64,000 nucleotides of DNA, from NCBI RefSeq assembly GCF_003049685.1, contig NZ_PYSY02000001.1, positions 992,001-1,056,000 of the forward strand, given 5' to 3'. Source of the stretch: Brucella pituitosa. GTDB lineage: Bacteria > Pseudomonadota > Alphaproteobacteria > Rhizobiales > Rhizobiaceae. Below are positions 16,228 through 26,378 of the stretch, piece by piece; position 1 is the stretch's first letter; every line of letters starts with the position of its first letter. The notes under the pieces were generated by a model that worked only from the letters and a program-made list of their open reading frames with translations, was not told the origin of the DNA and did not search any database. The position numbers and the translations under genes are program-made.

Positions 16228-17370
16228 TCAGGAACGTGCTTCACGGTAAACCAATTCTATAGAATGTGCCATTGCCTGAAGGCTGAACCGTTCGCCCAGG
16301 CGCATGCTGTTGGGCATTGATGAGAGAAAACCACTCTCATCATTCACAACTGCAAGCAGCTTGGCTGCAAGCAACTCGATGTCTGGTTCAACAAGAGCCG
16401 GGGAGTTGGGGCCGAAGATTTCCGGAATGCCGCCAACATTGCTCGCAATGACGGCTTTGCCAGCGGCCAGCGCCTCCAACACGATATAAGGAAATGCTTC
16501 CGCGCGGGATGGAATGATCATGATTTTGCCGAGCGGAAATGCTTCTCGTGCGGCGATGCCGGGAAGGAAGCGGATTTGATCAGCCACACCGAGCTCATCT
16601 GCAAGTGCCAGAAAATCAGGCTTCTCCGTGCCGTCGCCGACCATAGTGGCGGTAAAGCGCTCACCATGTTTGTCACGAAGAGAAGCAAGGGCGCGGATCA
16701 ACAGATCCGGCCCCTTTAACGCACGCATCGTTCCTATAAACAGGAAGTCAGTAGCGTCAGGTGCGGTCGCCGTATGAACAAACTCTTCATCCGACAAGCC
16801 GTTATAGATAACCGCATGGAGGTCGTATGGCCTGCCAACCTTCTCTTCATATGTCCGCTTCTCGAAGTTTGAAACGAACAGAACAGCGTCAGTGAGCGGA
16901 GCCAGCAGCCTTTCGACCAGAAAGACCGCGCCGCCACGACGCGTCTTTCTGTCAAAATGCAGGCTGCCGCCATGCGGTGAGTAGATACGGGCTACGCGAG
17001 ACTTAAAAACCCGTAGAACTGAGCCGAACAGACGCGCATAAACGCCACCTTTGGCGCCATGGCCGTGCAAGATGTCCGGCTGCAATTTCTTGACAATGCG
17101 ATAGGCTTTGTATGCTGCTTTGATATCGCCAATACCGATATGTCTTTGCATGGCGATACGATGGATGCCCAGCGCAAGCTTGGGTCGTAATTCTTCCAGT
17201 AGTTCATCTTCGCGCGGACCGCCGGTCGTCGCATCGCAGAGAATGCCAACCTGATGCCCGTTTGAAGCCTGAATGCTGATGAGATCGCGGACATGGCGGA
17301 ACAGGCCACCCGCAGGTTCTCGAAAACAATGGACGATTCGTAGGGGCGCATTGTGCTTTTCATCAGACAT
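16228..17370 (-). CDS. GT4-family glycosyltransferase
   Basis: A 380-residue GT-B enzyme. The N-terminal acceptor domain starts PLRIVHCFREPAGGLFRHV. The nucleotide-sugar domain contains DFLFIGTMRALKGPDLLIRAL near 225 and the GT4 E-x7-E motif EAFPYIVLE near 305, followed by AAGKAVIASNVGGIPEIF. It adds a sugar to the lipid-linked exopolysaccharide intermediate; donor and linkage cannot be told. It lies 9 bp after the Wza-like gene in the same direction. Confidence 0.88.
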   Translation of the reverse strand: MSDEKHNAPLRIVHCFREPAGGLFRHVRDLISIQASNGHQVGILCDATTGGPREDELLEELRPKLALGIHRIAMQRHIGIGDIKAAYKAYRIVKKLQPDILHGHGAKGGVYARLFGSVLRVFKSRVARIYSPHGGSLHFDRKTRRGGAVFLVERLLAPLTDAVLFVSNFEKRTYEEKVGRPYDLHAVIYNGLSDEEFVHTATAPDATDFLFIGTMRALKGPDLLIRALASLRDKHGERFTATMVGDGTEKPDFLALADELGVADQIRFLPGIAAREAFPLGKIMIIPSRAEAFPYIVLEALAAGKAVIASNVGGIPEIFGPNSPALVEPDIELLAAKLLAVVNDESGFLSSMPNSMRLGERFSLQAMAHSIELVYREARS

Positions 17371-17379
17371 TTATCGCCA

Positions 17380-17970
17380 TCAGAACAGACGTTCGCGCAC
17401 ATAGAGGGTGTCGCCCGGCAGGACCGGATCAGAGATCAGTACGCGCCCTGTCATCACGTCTCCATTGATAGTACGTGTAATATCGACACTTTCCTGATTG
17501 GCGCGTGGAGTAAATCCGCCAGCCGCAGCGATTGCTTTTTGCACTGTCATGCCTGGCACGTATGAATATTGGCCCGCACCACCCACTTCACCCATGATGA
17601 AGATCGGGCGATAACGGTCGACCTCGACGCTTACGTCTGGATCGCGCAGATAGCCACCACGCAATTTTGAGGCAATAACACCTTCAAGCTGCTTTACGGT
17701 TTTTCCGCTTGCCGGAACGCTGCCGATAAGTGGGAACGCGATGTAACCCGACTGGTCGACGCTATAATTATTGGTGAGGCTTGCCTGCTCAAACACGGTA
17801 ACGCGCACACGGTCGCCAGCATTGAGCAAATAGGGTTCGTTTAATGCGGCATGAAATGCCGGTGGGGCAGGGCGATAGCTCGAGCATGCGGAAAGCGTCA
17901 TCGCCGCAAGGCCAAGCGCAACAAGAACCAGCCGGCCTGTGCGCTTTTTATGAGTTTTCTGCATCGTCAT
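17380..17970 (-). CDS. Wza/ExoF-like polysaccharide export lipoprotein
   Basis: A 196-residue outer-membrane export protein. A signal peptide ends in the lipobox LSAC near residue 27. The Poly_export domain follows (LLNAGDRVRVTVFEQASL through VSVEVDRYRPIFIMGEV), then a SLBB-type segment (YVPGMTVQKAIAAAGGFTPRA). A GAGG ribosome-binding site precedes the ATG at 17970; the in-frame extension to 18045 lacks a signal. It probably forms the secretion channel with the Wzz-like protein encoded divergently 358 bp away. Confidence 0.88.
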   Translation of the reverse strand: MTMQKTHKKRTGRLVLVALGLAAMTLSACSSYRPAPPAFHAALNEPYLLNAGDRVRVTVFEQASLTNNYSVDQSGYIAFPLIGSVPASGKTVKQLEGVIASKLRGGYLRDPDVSVEVDRYRPIFIMGEVGGAGQYSYVPGMTVQKAIAAAGGFTPRANQESVDITRTINGDVMTGRVLISDPVLPGDTLYVRERLF

Positions 17971-18203
17971 TGTCGCCTCGGTCTCTTCCGAAAAGCATTG
18001 CCGCATTTGTAGATTCGGACGGGAAATATCCGAATGCTGATACATGACGTTATCGTTTGATTAAGGTTAATGGCTGGTAAAGAAGTGGTGCGGTTCCGGA
18101 AAAACTTTCTCTCTTTCCCGCAAGGTCGAACAAATAGACAGTTTAACCCTCTGGTTACCTTGTTCGTTTACATTTTCTTACAAAATTGGCCTGCGATACC
18201 TTT

Positions 18204-18251
18204 GAAGCATTTCCAGTAAAAGTGCGAAGCGGTTTTGCGTTGGATAATGCG
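18204..18251. repeat. Dispersed intergenic repeat, copy 1
   Basis: A segment containing AAAGTGCGAAGCGGTTTTGC, nearly identical to 33914-33961 (GCATTTCC start, AATGCG end, few substitutions). It occupies the divergent promoter gap 17971-18328, in which no other clear element was recognised. Confidence 0.7.
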
Positions 18252-18328
18252 TAAGAACAAATAGCGAGGCGGTTGTTCGAGCACCGCGCATCCGGAGTGT
18301 TGGGCGGAGTATCGGGCGGAGTATGAGA

Positions 18329-20461
18329 ATGTCTGAAGTCGATAGGCAGTCGAAAGACGCAGATATTGATATTGGCGCGCTCTTTTCGAGCTTGCGCCGC
18401 AATTGGCTTTTGATTGTCAGCGGCGCGGTCATTATGGCAGTGCTTGCCTGGATCATATGCCTCCTTCTGACGCCTGATTATCGCGCTGAGACCCGTATTC
18501 TGATCGAATCCCGTGAATCCGTTTTCACACGCCCAAATGGTGACGCTACGACTGAGCGACCGTTGATGGACCCGGAAGGGGTTAAAAGTCAGGTTGAAGT
18601 GCTGACTTCCGGAGATCTGTTGAAACAGGTTTCCGACAAGCTGAAGCTCACAGACAATGATGCATTTACCTCAACGAATATAAAGCCTTGGACGCGCGCT
18701 TTGATTCTTCTTGGCATGCGCAATAATCCGGCCAGTCTGACACCTGAAGAGCGTGTACTGCAAAAGTTGCGCCAGAATTTAGAGGTCTTCAACATCACCG
18801 GTTCGCGTGTGATTGTTGTCCAATATACGTCTGCAAATCCGCAGGAAGCAGCCAGCATCGCAAATGCTGTGGCTGACGCCTATATCGCGCTGCAAAGCGC
18901 TGCAAAACTCCAGTCTAATGATGATGCAACCGGTTGGCTTGCGCCAGAAATCGAGGATTTGCGCGGCAGAGTACGGGATTCGGAAAAGAAGGTCGCAGAC
19001 TATCGTGCAGCGAATGGCCTTTTGACAGGGCAGACAAACAGCACCATTGCCACCCAGCAGCTATCCGAAGTCTCGACGGAATTGACGCGGCTGCGTTCAA
19101 ACCGTGCGACGTCTGAAGCAAAAGCGGAAAGCATTCGCAGAGCGCTTGCAGCCGGTGTCCCTGTTGATACCCTGCCGGATGTTGTAGCGTCCGGTATGAT
19201 GCAGCGGCTTTCTGAACGTCGCATTCAGCTCAATTCGCAAATTGCTGATCTTTCGGTGACGCTGCTTGAAGGCCATCCGCGTATTAAATCGTTGCGCTCG
19301 CAACTCGCCGATCTTGACCAGCAAATCAATGTGGAAGGGCGCAAGCTTTTGGCGAGCCTCAACAACGAGGTGAGTGCTGCAAGACTGCGCGAAGATGAAC
19401 TCAACCGTGAGTTAAACCGCGTCAAGGCGCAGGCGGCGCAGGCTGGTGAGCAGGAAGTCGAACTGCGGGCGCTTGAACGTGAAGCAGCTGCACAACGCCA
19501 ACTTCTTGAAACCTATCTGACACGCTATCGCGAAGCTGCTTCGCGTACGGATCGTAACTATGTCCCTGCTGACGCACGGATTTTCTCGCGCGCCGATGCG
19601 CCGGGATTGCCCTATTATCCAAAAACCTGGCCGGTTGTCAGCGCGACCTTTGTTGCTGGACTGTTGCTCCTTTCGATTTTCGTATTGCTCCGTGAATTGT
19701 TCAGTGGACGCGCCTTTGTCAGCGTGGATGGACGCCGTATTACAGCAGTGGAAGAAATCGAAATGCCGGTGATTGAAGCGGCAACTGACATGGCTTTTAC
19801 CCCACTTTCTGAAAGAGAACTGGAAGCTTCCGGTAAGCCTGTACGACGCTGGACTTCGCCTTTCATGTCGGGATCAAAAATTGTCTCTGAGGAAGAGGCG
19901 CCAGAAAATCCAAATGGTGTGAAGACAGTGGCCAACCGCCTGATTGATGGCAGTTTGAAGCGGGTCATTGCGGTATCTCCGGAAGGAGATAACGCATCAG
20001 CTGCAACTGTGCGTCTGCTGCGGGAGCTGGCGGATCGGGGCAAACGCGCTATTCTGATCGATATGACGGCCTTCGGCACGCTGGGTCTGGTTATGCTCGA
20101 CGGCAACAGCCGAGCCGGTATTACTGAGCTTCTGGCTGGTGAGCGGCGTTTCAACGATGTCATTCATACAGATCACTATTCTCAGGCGCATGTAATGCCG
20201 CTCGGAAACGTGCCGCCGGAGAGCGCGATGCGTTCGGCTGATCGCCTGCCATACATCCTGGACGCGCTGGAAACGGTTTATGATTTCGTGGTGGTTGAAT
20301 GCGGTCCGTCCACATCGCGACAGATACGCCGTATTGCAGATGGTCCAGCGGTCGTCATCATGAATATTGTCGACCCCGACGATAACAGCGTTGTCACGGC
20401 AGCGCTCGATATGGATCAGGGTGGCTATGAAGACGTCATCATTCTGATGGACAAATCCTGA
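18329..20461 (+). CDS. Wzz/GNVR exopolysaccharide co-polymerase with degenerate BY-kinase domain
   Basis: A 710-residue inner-membrane protein. The N-terminal Wzz span lies near residues 25-50, a long periplasmic coiled coil at about 170-410 and a GNVR-type stretch with the second span (about 430-460). The cytoplasmic C-terminal domain resembles the ExoP/BY-kinase ATPase, but the Walker A position reads SPEGDNASAATV without the GKS/T lysine, and Walker A' reads AILIDMT. Kinase activity is therefore unlikely. It sets chain length and supports export. ATG 18329 is preferred for its GGAG seven bases upstream. Confidence 0.85.
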   Translation: MSEVDRQSKDADIDIGALFSSLRRNWLLIVSGAVIMAVLAWIICLLLTPDYRAETRILIESRESVFTRPNGDATTERPLMDPEGVKSQVEVLTSGDLLKQVSDKLKLTDNDAFTSTNIKPWTRALILLGMRNNPASLTPEERVLQKLRQNLEVFNITGSRVIVVQYTSANPQEAASIANAVADAYIALQSAAKLQSNDDATGWLAPEIEDLRGRVRDSEKKVADYRAANGLLTGQTNSTIATQQLSEVSTELTRLRSNRATSEAKAESIRRALAAGVPVDTLPDVVASGMMQRLSERRIQLNSQIADLSVTLLEGHPRIKSLRSQLADLDQQINVEGRKLLASLNNEVSAARLREDELNRELNRVKAQAAQAGEQEVELRALEREAAAQRQLLETYLTRYREAASRTDRNYVPADARIFSRADAPGLPYYPKTWPVVSATFVAGLLLLSIFVLLRELFSGRAFVSVDGRRITAVEEIEMPVIEAATDMAFTPLSERELEASGKPVRRWTSPFMSGSKIVSEEEAPENPNGVKTVANRLIDGSLKRVIAVSPEGDNASAATVRLLRELADRGKRAILIDMTAFGTLGLVMLDGNSRAGITELLAGERRFNDVIHTDHYSQAHVMPLGNVPPESAMRSADRLPYILDALETVYDFVVVECGPSTSRQIRRIADGPAVVIMNIVDPDDNSVVTAALDMDQGGYEDVIILMDKS

Positions 20462-20575
20462 GCGCACAACGGGTGCTAACCCTGATGCATCGCAACCAAC
20501 AGCCTGATTTCGATTCACGATCAACAAGATAGCACTCTCGTCTGAATCAAATTGAGAGCTGCTTATTGTTAAATC

Positions 20576-21700
20576 TTAGCGCTTTGCCAGTTTGCTGCGG
20601 AGTGCTTTCGCGAACCGCCATAGGCGGGGATTGCTTTTGACCGTTGCGACGGCTTGGCTGCGTATTGATTGCAGAGCGGTGAATGCTCTGCCTTTGGTCG
20701 TCAACGGGACAAAGGCGTCGTAGATGCGCGATTCGATATCGCACCATTCTCGCTTATACGGCTCATCGCCAATACCGAAACTATAAACTGGCAGTTCAGC
20801 GCCACAGCTTTTCTTGATATCTTCAAAAAACAGAAACTCGCCGGGGCTGGCAGTTATTAACTCGTCATCCGCTATCGCGTTGAATTCAACGGTCGGACCA
20901 TCTTTTGAGAAGGCTTTACCTATAAGTGAGCGGATCTTGCCACCGACTTCAAGAATTTGCAGTTGGTATACCGCGTTCTGGCTTTCAGCCGCATCGCCGT
21001 AAAGCTCTTTGAAGAATGCCTGAATATGTGCACCGGCAAAAGGATCACGGATCCCCATTTGCTTGAATCGATGCGCCTTGAGAGTAAAGAAAATATCGAG
21101 TATCTCATAGGCTTCTTTACGAGACTGCGGAGCGTAAATGCGCCAACCGCCGGATTCTTCATAACGACGTCCATGCTGACGATGTTTTTTGAGTTTCCGC
21201 TTTGTATTGCTCCGCCCAAGCACGGCATCAAAACCATGTCCGAGAGACGCAGCAAGCACAGGATTGGGGTTCTCGATATTCTTCAACTGCAATAAAGGGT
21301 TATCTTCGCCCGATAGAGAGGGCAGTTGCCTTGTTAGCGAAAGCATATCGATATCTGGTCGAGCGGTTCGAATGGCCGACACAAGCTGGCTCACGGATGC
21401 GTGGTCGACCGAACCGTCAAGCCAGGGGAAGTTGCAGTTTGCGTGACTTCCGCCCGGATAGCGCAACACACGTGCACCATTCTCGCTGGCAGCTTCAAGC
21501 GGCAGCATCATGATCGGCGTATCGTTGGTAAACAGACCGGCAACCAGACTGTCCGGATTGACATGCCTGCGCCAGCAGTCGATCCAGTCGAAAGTTTGCG
21601 CATTGCCATGTAGTGCGCCCGGCTTTGTCCAGAAGTCACGCAGTTGCGCGTAGTCGGTAACGAGACGTGGCGTCAGACTGGCTCCGGCTTCATCAGTCAC
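20576..21700 (-). CDS. CelD/BcsL-like acetyltransferase (GNAT fold) in exopolysaccharide cluster
   Basis: A 374-residue protein with the double GNAT-like layout of the CelD/BcsL (FemAB-related) group: NTKRKLKKHRQHGRRYEE near 160, FFTLKAHRFKQMG near 210 and the late FGIGDEPYKREWC. The family is found with polysaccharide genes and may acylate glycans; the reaction here is unknown. It converges on the Wzz-like gene and ends the exopolysaccharide region. Confidence 0.78.
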   Translation of the reverse strand: MTDEAGASLTPRLVTDYAQLRDFWTKPGALHGNAQTFDWIDCWRRHVNPDSLVAGLFTNDTPIMMLPLEAASENGARVLRYPGGSHANCNFPWLDGSVDHASVSQLVSAIRTARPDIDMLSLTRQLPSLSGEDNPLLQLKNIENPNPVLAASLGHGFDAVLGRSNTKRKLKKHRQHGRRYEESGGWRIYAPQSRKEAYEILDIFFTLKAHRFKQMGIRDPFAGAHIQAFFKELYGDAAESQNAVYQLQILEVGGKIRSLIGKAFSKDGPTVEFNAIADDELITASPGEFLFFEDIKKSCGAELPVYSFGIGDEPYKREWCDIESRIYDAFVPLTTKGRAFTALQSIRSQAVATVKSNPRLWRFAKALRSKLAKR

Positions 21701-21724
21701 GTTTCGTTTGCCCCCGCAAATTAA

Positions 21725-21943
21725 TCAACGACGTTTTGGGCGCGGAGGCTGAGCCATCCACCAGATGATTCCCATTGCAGGCAATACCCAGAGAATACCG
21801 GTGAAGAAGAAATAAAGGAGGTGCACCCATGCAGGCGAATTACCAAGCTGAGCCACGGCTATGATTGTTGCAAAAACTGCATAGACGATCACAAGAGCAA
21901 CCAGCAGAAATGTGCCTATGAGTTTTTTCAGCCGAACGGGCAT
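21725..21943 (-). CDS. DUF2842 small membrane protein
   Basis: A 72-residue protein with two spans (LIGTFLLVALVIVYAVFATII and LYFFFTGILWVLPAMGIIWW) and a basic C-terminus PPRPKRR, matching DUF2842. A GAGGAGAATGAC leader supports the ATG at 21943. It is divergent from ctaA. Function unknown. Confidence 0.8.
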   Translation of the reverse strand: MPVRLKKLIGTFLLVALVIVYAVFATIIAVAQLGNSPAWVHLLYFFFTGILWVLPAMGIIWWMAQPPRPKRR

Positions 21944-22100
21944 GTCATTCTCCTCTATCCACTTCTTCACTAGCTTGTGAGAACGCGCAAAGGAAGAGAA
22001 AACGCGTCGGCATGTCGCGTGAACCTGACTTGTAACCGCTTCTCCTATGCGGCATGTATCCCTGACTTAATCCAGACTTAATATTGAAGGATGAGATGGC

Positions 22101-23174
22101 ATGGCGGCAATTTCCGTTCGACATGAAGGGCAGGGCACAGTGAGATCCGGCGAGGATAAAAACCGTCGACTGATCCGTTATTGGCTCTATGCGGTTTTTG
22201 TCGTTCTGATCGCTATTGTCATGGTCGGTGGCGCGACGCGCATGACAGGCTCTGGCCTGTCGATCACTGAATGGAAACCGATCCACGGCGTCATTCCACC
22301 ACTCAACCATGCCGAATGGCTGGAAGAGTTCGATAAATACCGCCAGATTCCGCAATATCAGCAGATCAATAAGGGCATGTCGCTCGAAGCATTCCAGTCC
22401 ATCTTCTGGTGGGAATGGGCGCATCGCATGCTCGCGCGCTTCGTGGGTTTTCTGGTTGCAATTCCACTTGCCTTCTTCTGGCTTACCGGACGCCTGAACA
22501 GCAGTCTTAAATACCGGATGCTTGGCCTTCTGGCGCTGGGCGGCTTTCAGGGTGCTATCGGTTGGTGGATGGTTGCATCGGGACTGAGCGAGCTTACCAG
22601 TGTCAGCCAGTATCGCCTTGCCATTCATCTGACGACAGCCTGCGTCATCATAACGGCGGTGTTTTATATCGCGCGGGGGCTCGTCACTTATACCGAGCGC
22701 CCGGCGGAACGGTCTATCCAGCGTTTTGCGGGCTGGTTAGTCTTTGCCGTGTTGGTGCAGATCTACCTTGGCGGTCTTGTCGCCGGGCTTCATGCCGGTC
22801 TTACCTATAATACCTGGCCGCTGATGGACGGGGCGATCATCCCGTCAGACCTGTTCATCCAGTCGCCATGGTGGCGCAATCTGTTTGAAAATCCCAAGAC
22901 CGTACAGTTCGTACATCGCATGTTTGCCTACACAGTTCTGGTTCTGGCGGTTGTTCATGCTGTGCAGGTTTGGAAAAATGCGGCAGCAACCACCCATGCC
23001 CGTCGCACAATCGTTTTGCTCGGCCTGATATTGGTGCAGGCAGCGATTGGAATCGCGACGCTCCTGATGAGCGTACCGCTGGATCTCGGCCTCACGCACC
23101 AGTTTGTGGCCCTGATGGTTCTGGCTTTCGCCGTTGCACATTGGCGCGCAACAAAGGGCGCTTACAAAGAGTAA
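22101..23174 (+). CDS. ctaA: Heme A synthase (COX15/CtaA, type 2)
   Basis: A 357-residue integral membrane enzyme that oxidises the C8 methyl of heme O to give heme A for aa3-type cytochrome oxidase. Eight spans are visible. Heme-ligand histidine segments are [14 protein letters not shown] near 100, AIHLTTAC near 175, [10 protein letters not shown] near 270 and LTHQFVALM near 335. [18 protein letters not shown] near 45 is a family signature. Its last 13 bp overlap the 3' end of the convergent kinase gene. Confidence 0.96.
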   Translation: MAAISVRHEGQGTVRSGEDKNRRLIRYWLYAVFVVLIAIVMVGGATRMTGSGLSITEWKPIHGVIPPLNHAEWLEEFDKYRQIPQYQQINKGMSLEAFQSIFWWEWAHRMLARFVGFLVAIPLAFFWLTGRLNSSLKYRMLGLLALGGFQGAIGWWMVASGLSELTSVSQYRLAIHLTTACVIITAVFYIARGLVTYTERPAERSIQRFAGWLVFAVLVQIYLGGLVAGLHAGLTYNTWPLMDGAIIPSDLFIQSPWWRNLFENPKTVQFVHRMFAYTVLVLAVVHAVQVWKNAAATTHARRTIVLLGLILVQAAIGIATLLMSVPLDLGLTHQFVALMVLAFAVAHWRATKGAYKE

Positions 23175-23995
23175 GCCGTCTGACGCAGATGCCTTAGCGC
23201 GGAAGCAATTTTCAGCTCCCGTGCTTCATCGGCATCATTGCCATCTTCGCGATGCCAGGCGGCGGAGAGGCAGCCGTAGGCAAATGCGTAATCGAGGACA
23301 TAAGCGGGGTCGCATTTGAGGATCGGTGCGAAATGCTCTGCCATGCGCTGAGCGCGTTCGAGATCAAGGCACAAATCATCACGATCGAGCGGATTGTAGA
23401 AGATGTTAGCCGCATCGAAGGCTGCATCCCCCACCAGCCCATGGGGATCAATCACAAGCCAGCCACGCGGTCCCTTGATTATGTTCTCATGGTGAATGTC
23501 ACCATGCAGCGGAATAGCATTATGCGGCGTCGCCAGCAGGCACTTCGCGACCGCCGTGCCATCCGCATAGATAGAGCTTTCGTTTGCTACTGCGAAGAGA
23601 CCGGAAAAATGCTTGTCCAGTGGTTGCAAATCAGCCGGTATCGGGGCAGGAGAGGGCGTGTGCAGCGCGTTCAGAACCTCGCCGAATATCTGCAAACATT
23701 CGGCATCCTTGCCGCGTTTCAGATGCTCGTCAAGATGATAGTCGCCCGCATATTCAAGCAGCATCGATGTGCCATTGAGGCCGTATAATCGTGCGGCACC
23801 ATGGCCGTCCTGCCAGTCGAGATAATGCGCGCCGCGCAGTTCTTCCATTCCTGCAGGTTTCAGCTGCTTGATAACAAAAAACTCGCCTGGATAATCGCTA
23901 CGTTCGACTTTCCAGACGAGGCTGGAATGCGTGTCTGCGAGCGGCACATAAGAGCCGATATTCCATTCGGCGGGGAATATCGGCCTTTCCGTCAT
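23162..23995 (-). CDS. APH(6)/hydroxyurea-resistance-type kinase
   Basis: A 277-residue protein-kinase-fold phosphotransferase. The ATP-binding Lys lies in FFVIKQLKP near 42, the catalytic loop reads [12 protein letters not shown] near 170 and the metal-binding Asp is in [16 protein letters not shown]. This is the APH_6_hur (streptomycin 6-kinase-like) family, yet chromosomal members need not confer resistance. The start overlaps the argC stop by one base (TGATG), so the two are coupled. The natural substrate is unknown. Confidence 0.8.
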   Translation of the reverse strand: MTERPIFPAEWNIGSYVPLADTHSSLVWKVERSDYPGEFFVIKQLKPAGMEELRGAHYLDWQDGHGAARLYGLNGTSMLLEYAGDYHLDEHLKRGKDAECLQIFGEVLNALHTPSPAPIPADLQPLDKHFSGLFAVANESSIYADGTAVAKCLLATPHNAIPLHGDIHHENIIKGPRGWLVIDPHGLVGDAAFDAANIFYNPLDRDDLCLDLERAQRMAEHFAPILKCDPAYVLDYAFAYGCLSAAWHREDGNDADEARELKIASALRHLRQTAYSL

Positions 23996-24930
23996 CAGGC
24001 TTTGCCGAGCATCAGGTTCATATTTTGAACAGCGGCACCCGATGCGCCCTTGCCGAGATTGTCGAGGAGCGCCACGAGATTGACCTGATTGTCACCTTCC
24101 GTACCAAACACGAAAAGCTTCATGCCATCCTTGCCAGCAAGCTCTTCCGCATCGACACGCGGCAGTTGGCTGCTTTCCTCCAGCGAAACAACTTCGACGA
24201 TATTCTGCCCGGCATAATGTGCGGTCAAAACGTTATGGACATCCTTAAGCGACGGTGAGCCTTCAAGTTCAGTCACGAACAGTGGTACCTGAACGATCAT
24301 GCCTTGCGGGAAACGGCCGACGCTTGGGCTGAAGAGTGGGCGGCGATCCAGGCGGCCATGCAATTGCAGTTCCGCAACGTGCTTGTGACGCAGCGGCAGA
24401 CCGTAGAGGAAATTGTTGGCCGCAAGATGCTCCGGATGGTTCTTGTCCTCTATCTGCGCAATCATCTGCTTGCCGCCGCCGGTATAGCCGGAAACTGCAT
24501 TGACGCTGATCGGATAATCAGCTGCCAACAATCCCGCATCGCGCAATGGACGCACAAGCGCGATTGCGCCGGTCGGATAGCAGCCCGGATTGGCGACGAG
24601 GCGTGCTTCTGCGATGCGCTCACGCTGACCCTTGGCAAGTTCTGCAAAGCCGTAGGCCCAATCAGTATGCACACGATGAGCAGTCGAAGTATCGATGATC
24701 CGGGTCGAGTTGTGACCTTCGAGCAGTGAAACAGCCTCCTTGGACGCGTCATCCGGCAGGCACAAGATCGCAATATCGGCAGAGCGCAGATAGTCAGCGC
24801 GCAAGTCCTTGTTGCGACGCTCGGCTTCCGGGATGGAAATAACTTCAAGATCGTCGCGCTCGGCAAGGCGGCTGCGGATTTGCAGACCTGTGGTGCCGTG
24901 TTCGCCGTCGATGAAGATTTTCGGTTTCAT
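23995..24930 (-). CDS. argC: N-acetyl-gamma-glutamyl-phosphate reductase (short type)
   Basis: A 311-residue enzyme of arginine synthesis that reduces N-acetylglutamyl phosphate to the semialdehyde. NADP-binding motif [16 protein letters not shown] opens the protein. The catalytic Cys is in [15 protein letters not shown] near 115, and [11 protein letters not shown] follows. The length fits the shorter type 2 ArgC. The downstream kinase is translationally coupled; speB lies upstream on the same strand, so arginine and agmatine/putrescine genes are adjacent. Confidence 0.95.
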   Translation of the reverse strand: MKPKIFIDGEHGTTGLQIRSRLAERDDLEVISIPEAERRNKDLRADYLRSADIAILCLPDDASKEAVSLLEGHNSTRIIDTSTAHRVHTDWAYGFAELAKGQRERIAEARLVANPGCYPTGAIALVRPLRDAGLLAADYPISVNAVSGYTGGGKQMIAQIEDKNHPEHLAANNFLYGLPLRHKHVAELQLHGRLDRRPLFSPSVGRFPQGMIVQVPLFVTELEGSPSLKDVHNVLTAHYAGQNIVEVVSLEESSQLPRVDAEELAGKDGMKLFVFGTEGDNQVNLVALLDNLGKGASGAAVQNMNLMLGKA

Positions 24931-25013
24931 GCGCTTTGCCTTTGGATTTCAGAAAGTTACGCCAATATTCGGAATCAATTTTTGAGCTGCTTGAATCAGT
25001 TTCTGAGCAGCAT

Positions 25014-25967
25014 TTATCGTCGTCGTGCTTTTTGCTCAGCCAGAAGCCCAAGATAATACATTGCGATGGTCGCTCCGGCGATTGCCGTTATATCGGCATG
25101 ATCGTAAGCCGGTGCAACCTCGACCACATCGGCGCCCACAAAATCAAGAGCCGTCAGCTTGCGAAGCACGGAAAGCATCTTTGCCGAAGAGGGACCGCCA
25201 GCAACGGGTGTTCCGGTTCCTGGTGCAAAGGCCGGATCAAGACAATCGATGTCGAACGTCAGATAGGTTTTTTTGCCAGCTGTGCGTTTGAGAATCTCGT
25301 CGGCGATTGCCTGCGCTGACATATCCTCAACTTCATGGCCATAGATGATCTTGATACCGCAGTCTTCCGGCGCATGCGTGCGAATGCCAATCTGGATAGA
25401 ATGCTCGGGATCGACAATTCCATCCCGCACGGCACGGGCTACGAAAGAACCGTGATCGATCCGCTTGCCATCGTCAAACCATGTATCCTGATGTGCATCA
25501 AATTGAACCAGTGCCAGCGGACCATATTTCGCAGCATGGGCTTTGAGTAGGGGCCAAGTTACGAAATGATCGCCGCCAAGCGTCAGCAAAAACGCATCAG
25601 ATTTGAGAATCTTCGCGGCTTCCCGTTCTATCGTTGTAGGCGTCTTATAATGATTGCCGTAATCAAGCAGGCAGTCGCCATAGTCGATGACAGCGAGATT
25701 TTCGAACAGATCGCGCTCAAACGGATATTGCGGATCGTTATCGAAAATGGCTGACGCACGACGGATCGCCTGCGGACCAAACCGCGCGCCGGGTCGGTTG
25801 GAAACCGCTGCATCAAACGGAATGCCCCAGACGACGGCTTCGGCCCCTTTCAGCGACTTACTATAAAGGCGCCGCATGAATGACAACACACCCGCGTGGG
25901 TGGGGTCAGTGGCAGCACTGTTCAGGCTGCGGGCAGTGAAAGCATGGTCAATCGTCTTAGAGGGCAT
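25014..25967 (-). CDS. speB: Agmatinase
   Basis: A 317-residue ureohydrolase that converts agmatine to putrescine and urea. The binuclear manganese ligands are all visible: GGDHFVTWPL near 130, DAHQD near 155, and DIDCLDPAFAPGTGTP near 237. Related guanidino-hydrolases share these motifs, so the substrate is inferred from length and the SNRPGARFGPQAIR segment. It is followed 84 bp later by argC. Confidence 0.88.
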   Translation of the reverse strand: MPSKTIDHAFTARSLNSAATDPTHAGVLSFMRRLYSKSLKGAEAVVWGIPFDAAVSNRPGARFGPQAIRRASAIFDNDPQYPFERDLFENLAVIDYGDCLLDYGNHYKTPTTIEREAAKILKSDAFLLTLGGDHFVTWPLLKAHAAKYGPLALVQFDAHQDTWFDDGKRIDHGSFVARAVRDGIVDPEHSIQIGIRTHAPEDCGIKIIYGHEVEDMSAQAIADEILKRTAGKKTYLTFDIDCLDPAFAPGTGTPVAGGPSSAKMLSVLRKLTALDFVGADVVEVAPAYDHADITAIAGATIAMYYLGLLAEQKARRR

Positions 25968-26030
25968 GGCCGGCTCCCGGATGGCGTCTCAACTCTCATA
26001 GCGCTTCATGAAGCAAATTGGGAGATTGCT

Positions 26031-26378
26031 TTATGCGGTTTTTGCTTCAAATCCGTATGCACGTTCTACACGGGCAATGCGAACGCGATAAGTTTCATAC
26101 CATTGCAGACGACCAAGTTTTTGCGCGACAAGATGATCGACATCGCGTTTCCATGCCCGAATGCTTTCTTCATCCGTCCAGAATGAATTGGTGATGCCAA
26201 ATCCTTCGGCATCGCGTGCGCTTTCAACACCGATATAGCCAGGCTGCCGTGCAGCAAGTTCTGCCATGCGCTCGGCCATTTCACCATAACCTCCATCATC
26301 GCCGAAGCGTTGCGACGAGAATGACACAACGAAGTAGGGCGGTTGCGGCGTGTTGGCGAAACGTTCAGTCGTAGACAT
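26031..26378 (-). CDS. ABM-domain (antibiotic biosynthesis monooxygenase-like) protein
   Basis: A 115-residue ferredoxin-like-fold protein. The pattern YFVVSFSSQRF, MAERMAELAARQPGYIGVESARD, ITNSFWTDEESIRAWKRD and the trailing helix matches the ABM family of small dimeric monooxygenases and related proteins. No cofactor motif is expected. It lies upstream of speB in the same direction, 64 bp away. Confidence 0.82.
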   Translation of the reverse strand: MSTTERFANTPQPPYFVVSFSSQRFGDDGGYGEMAERMAELAARQPGYIGVESARDAEGFGITNSFWTDEESIRAWKRDVDHLVAQKLGRLQWYETYRVRIARVERAYGFEAKTA

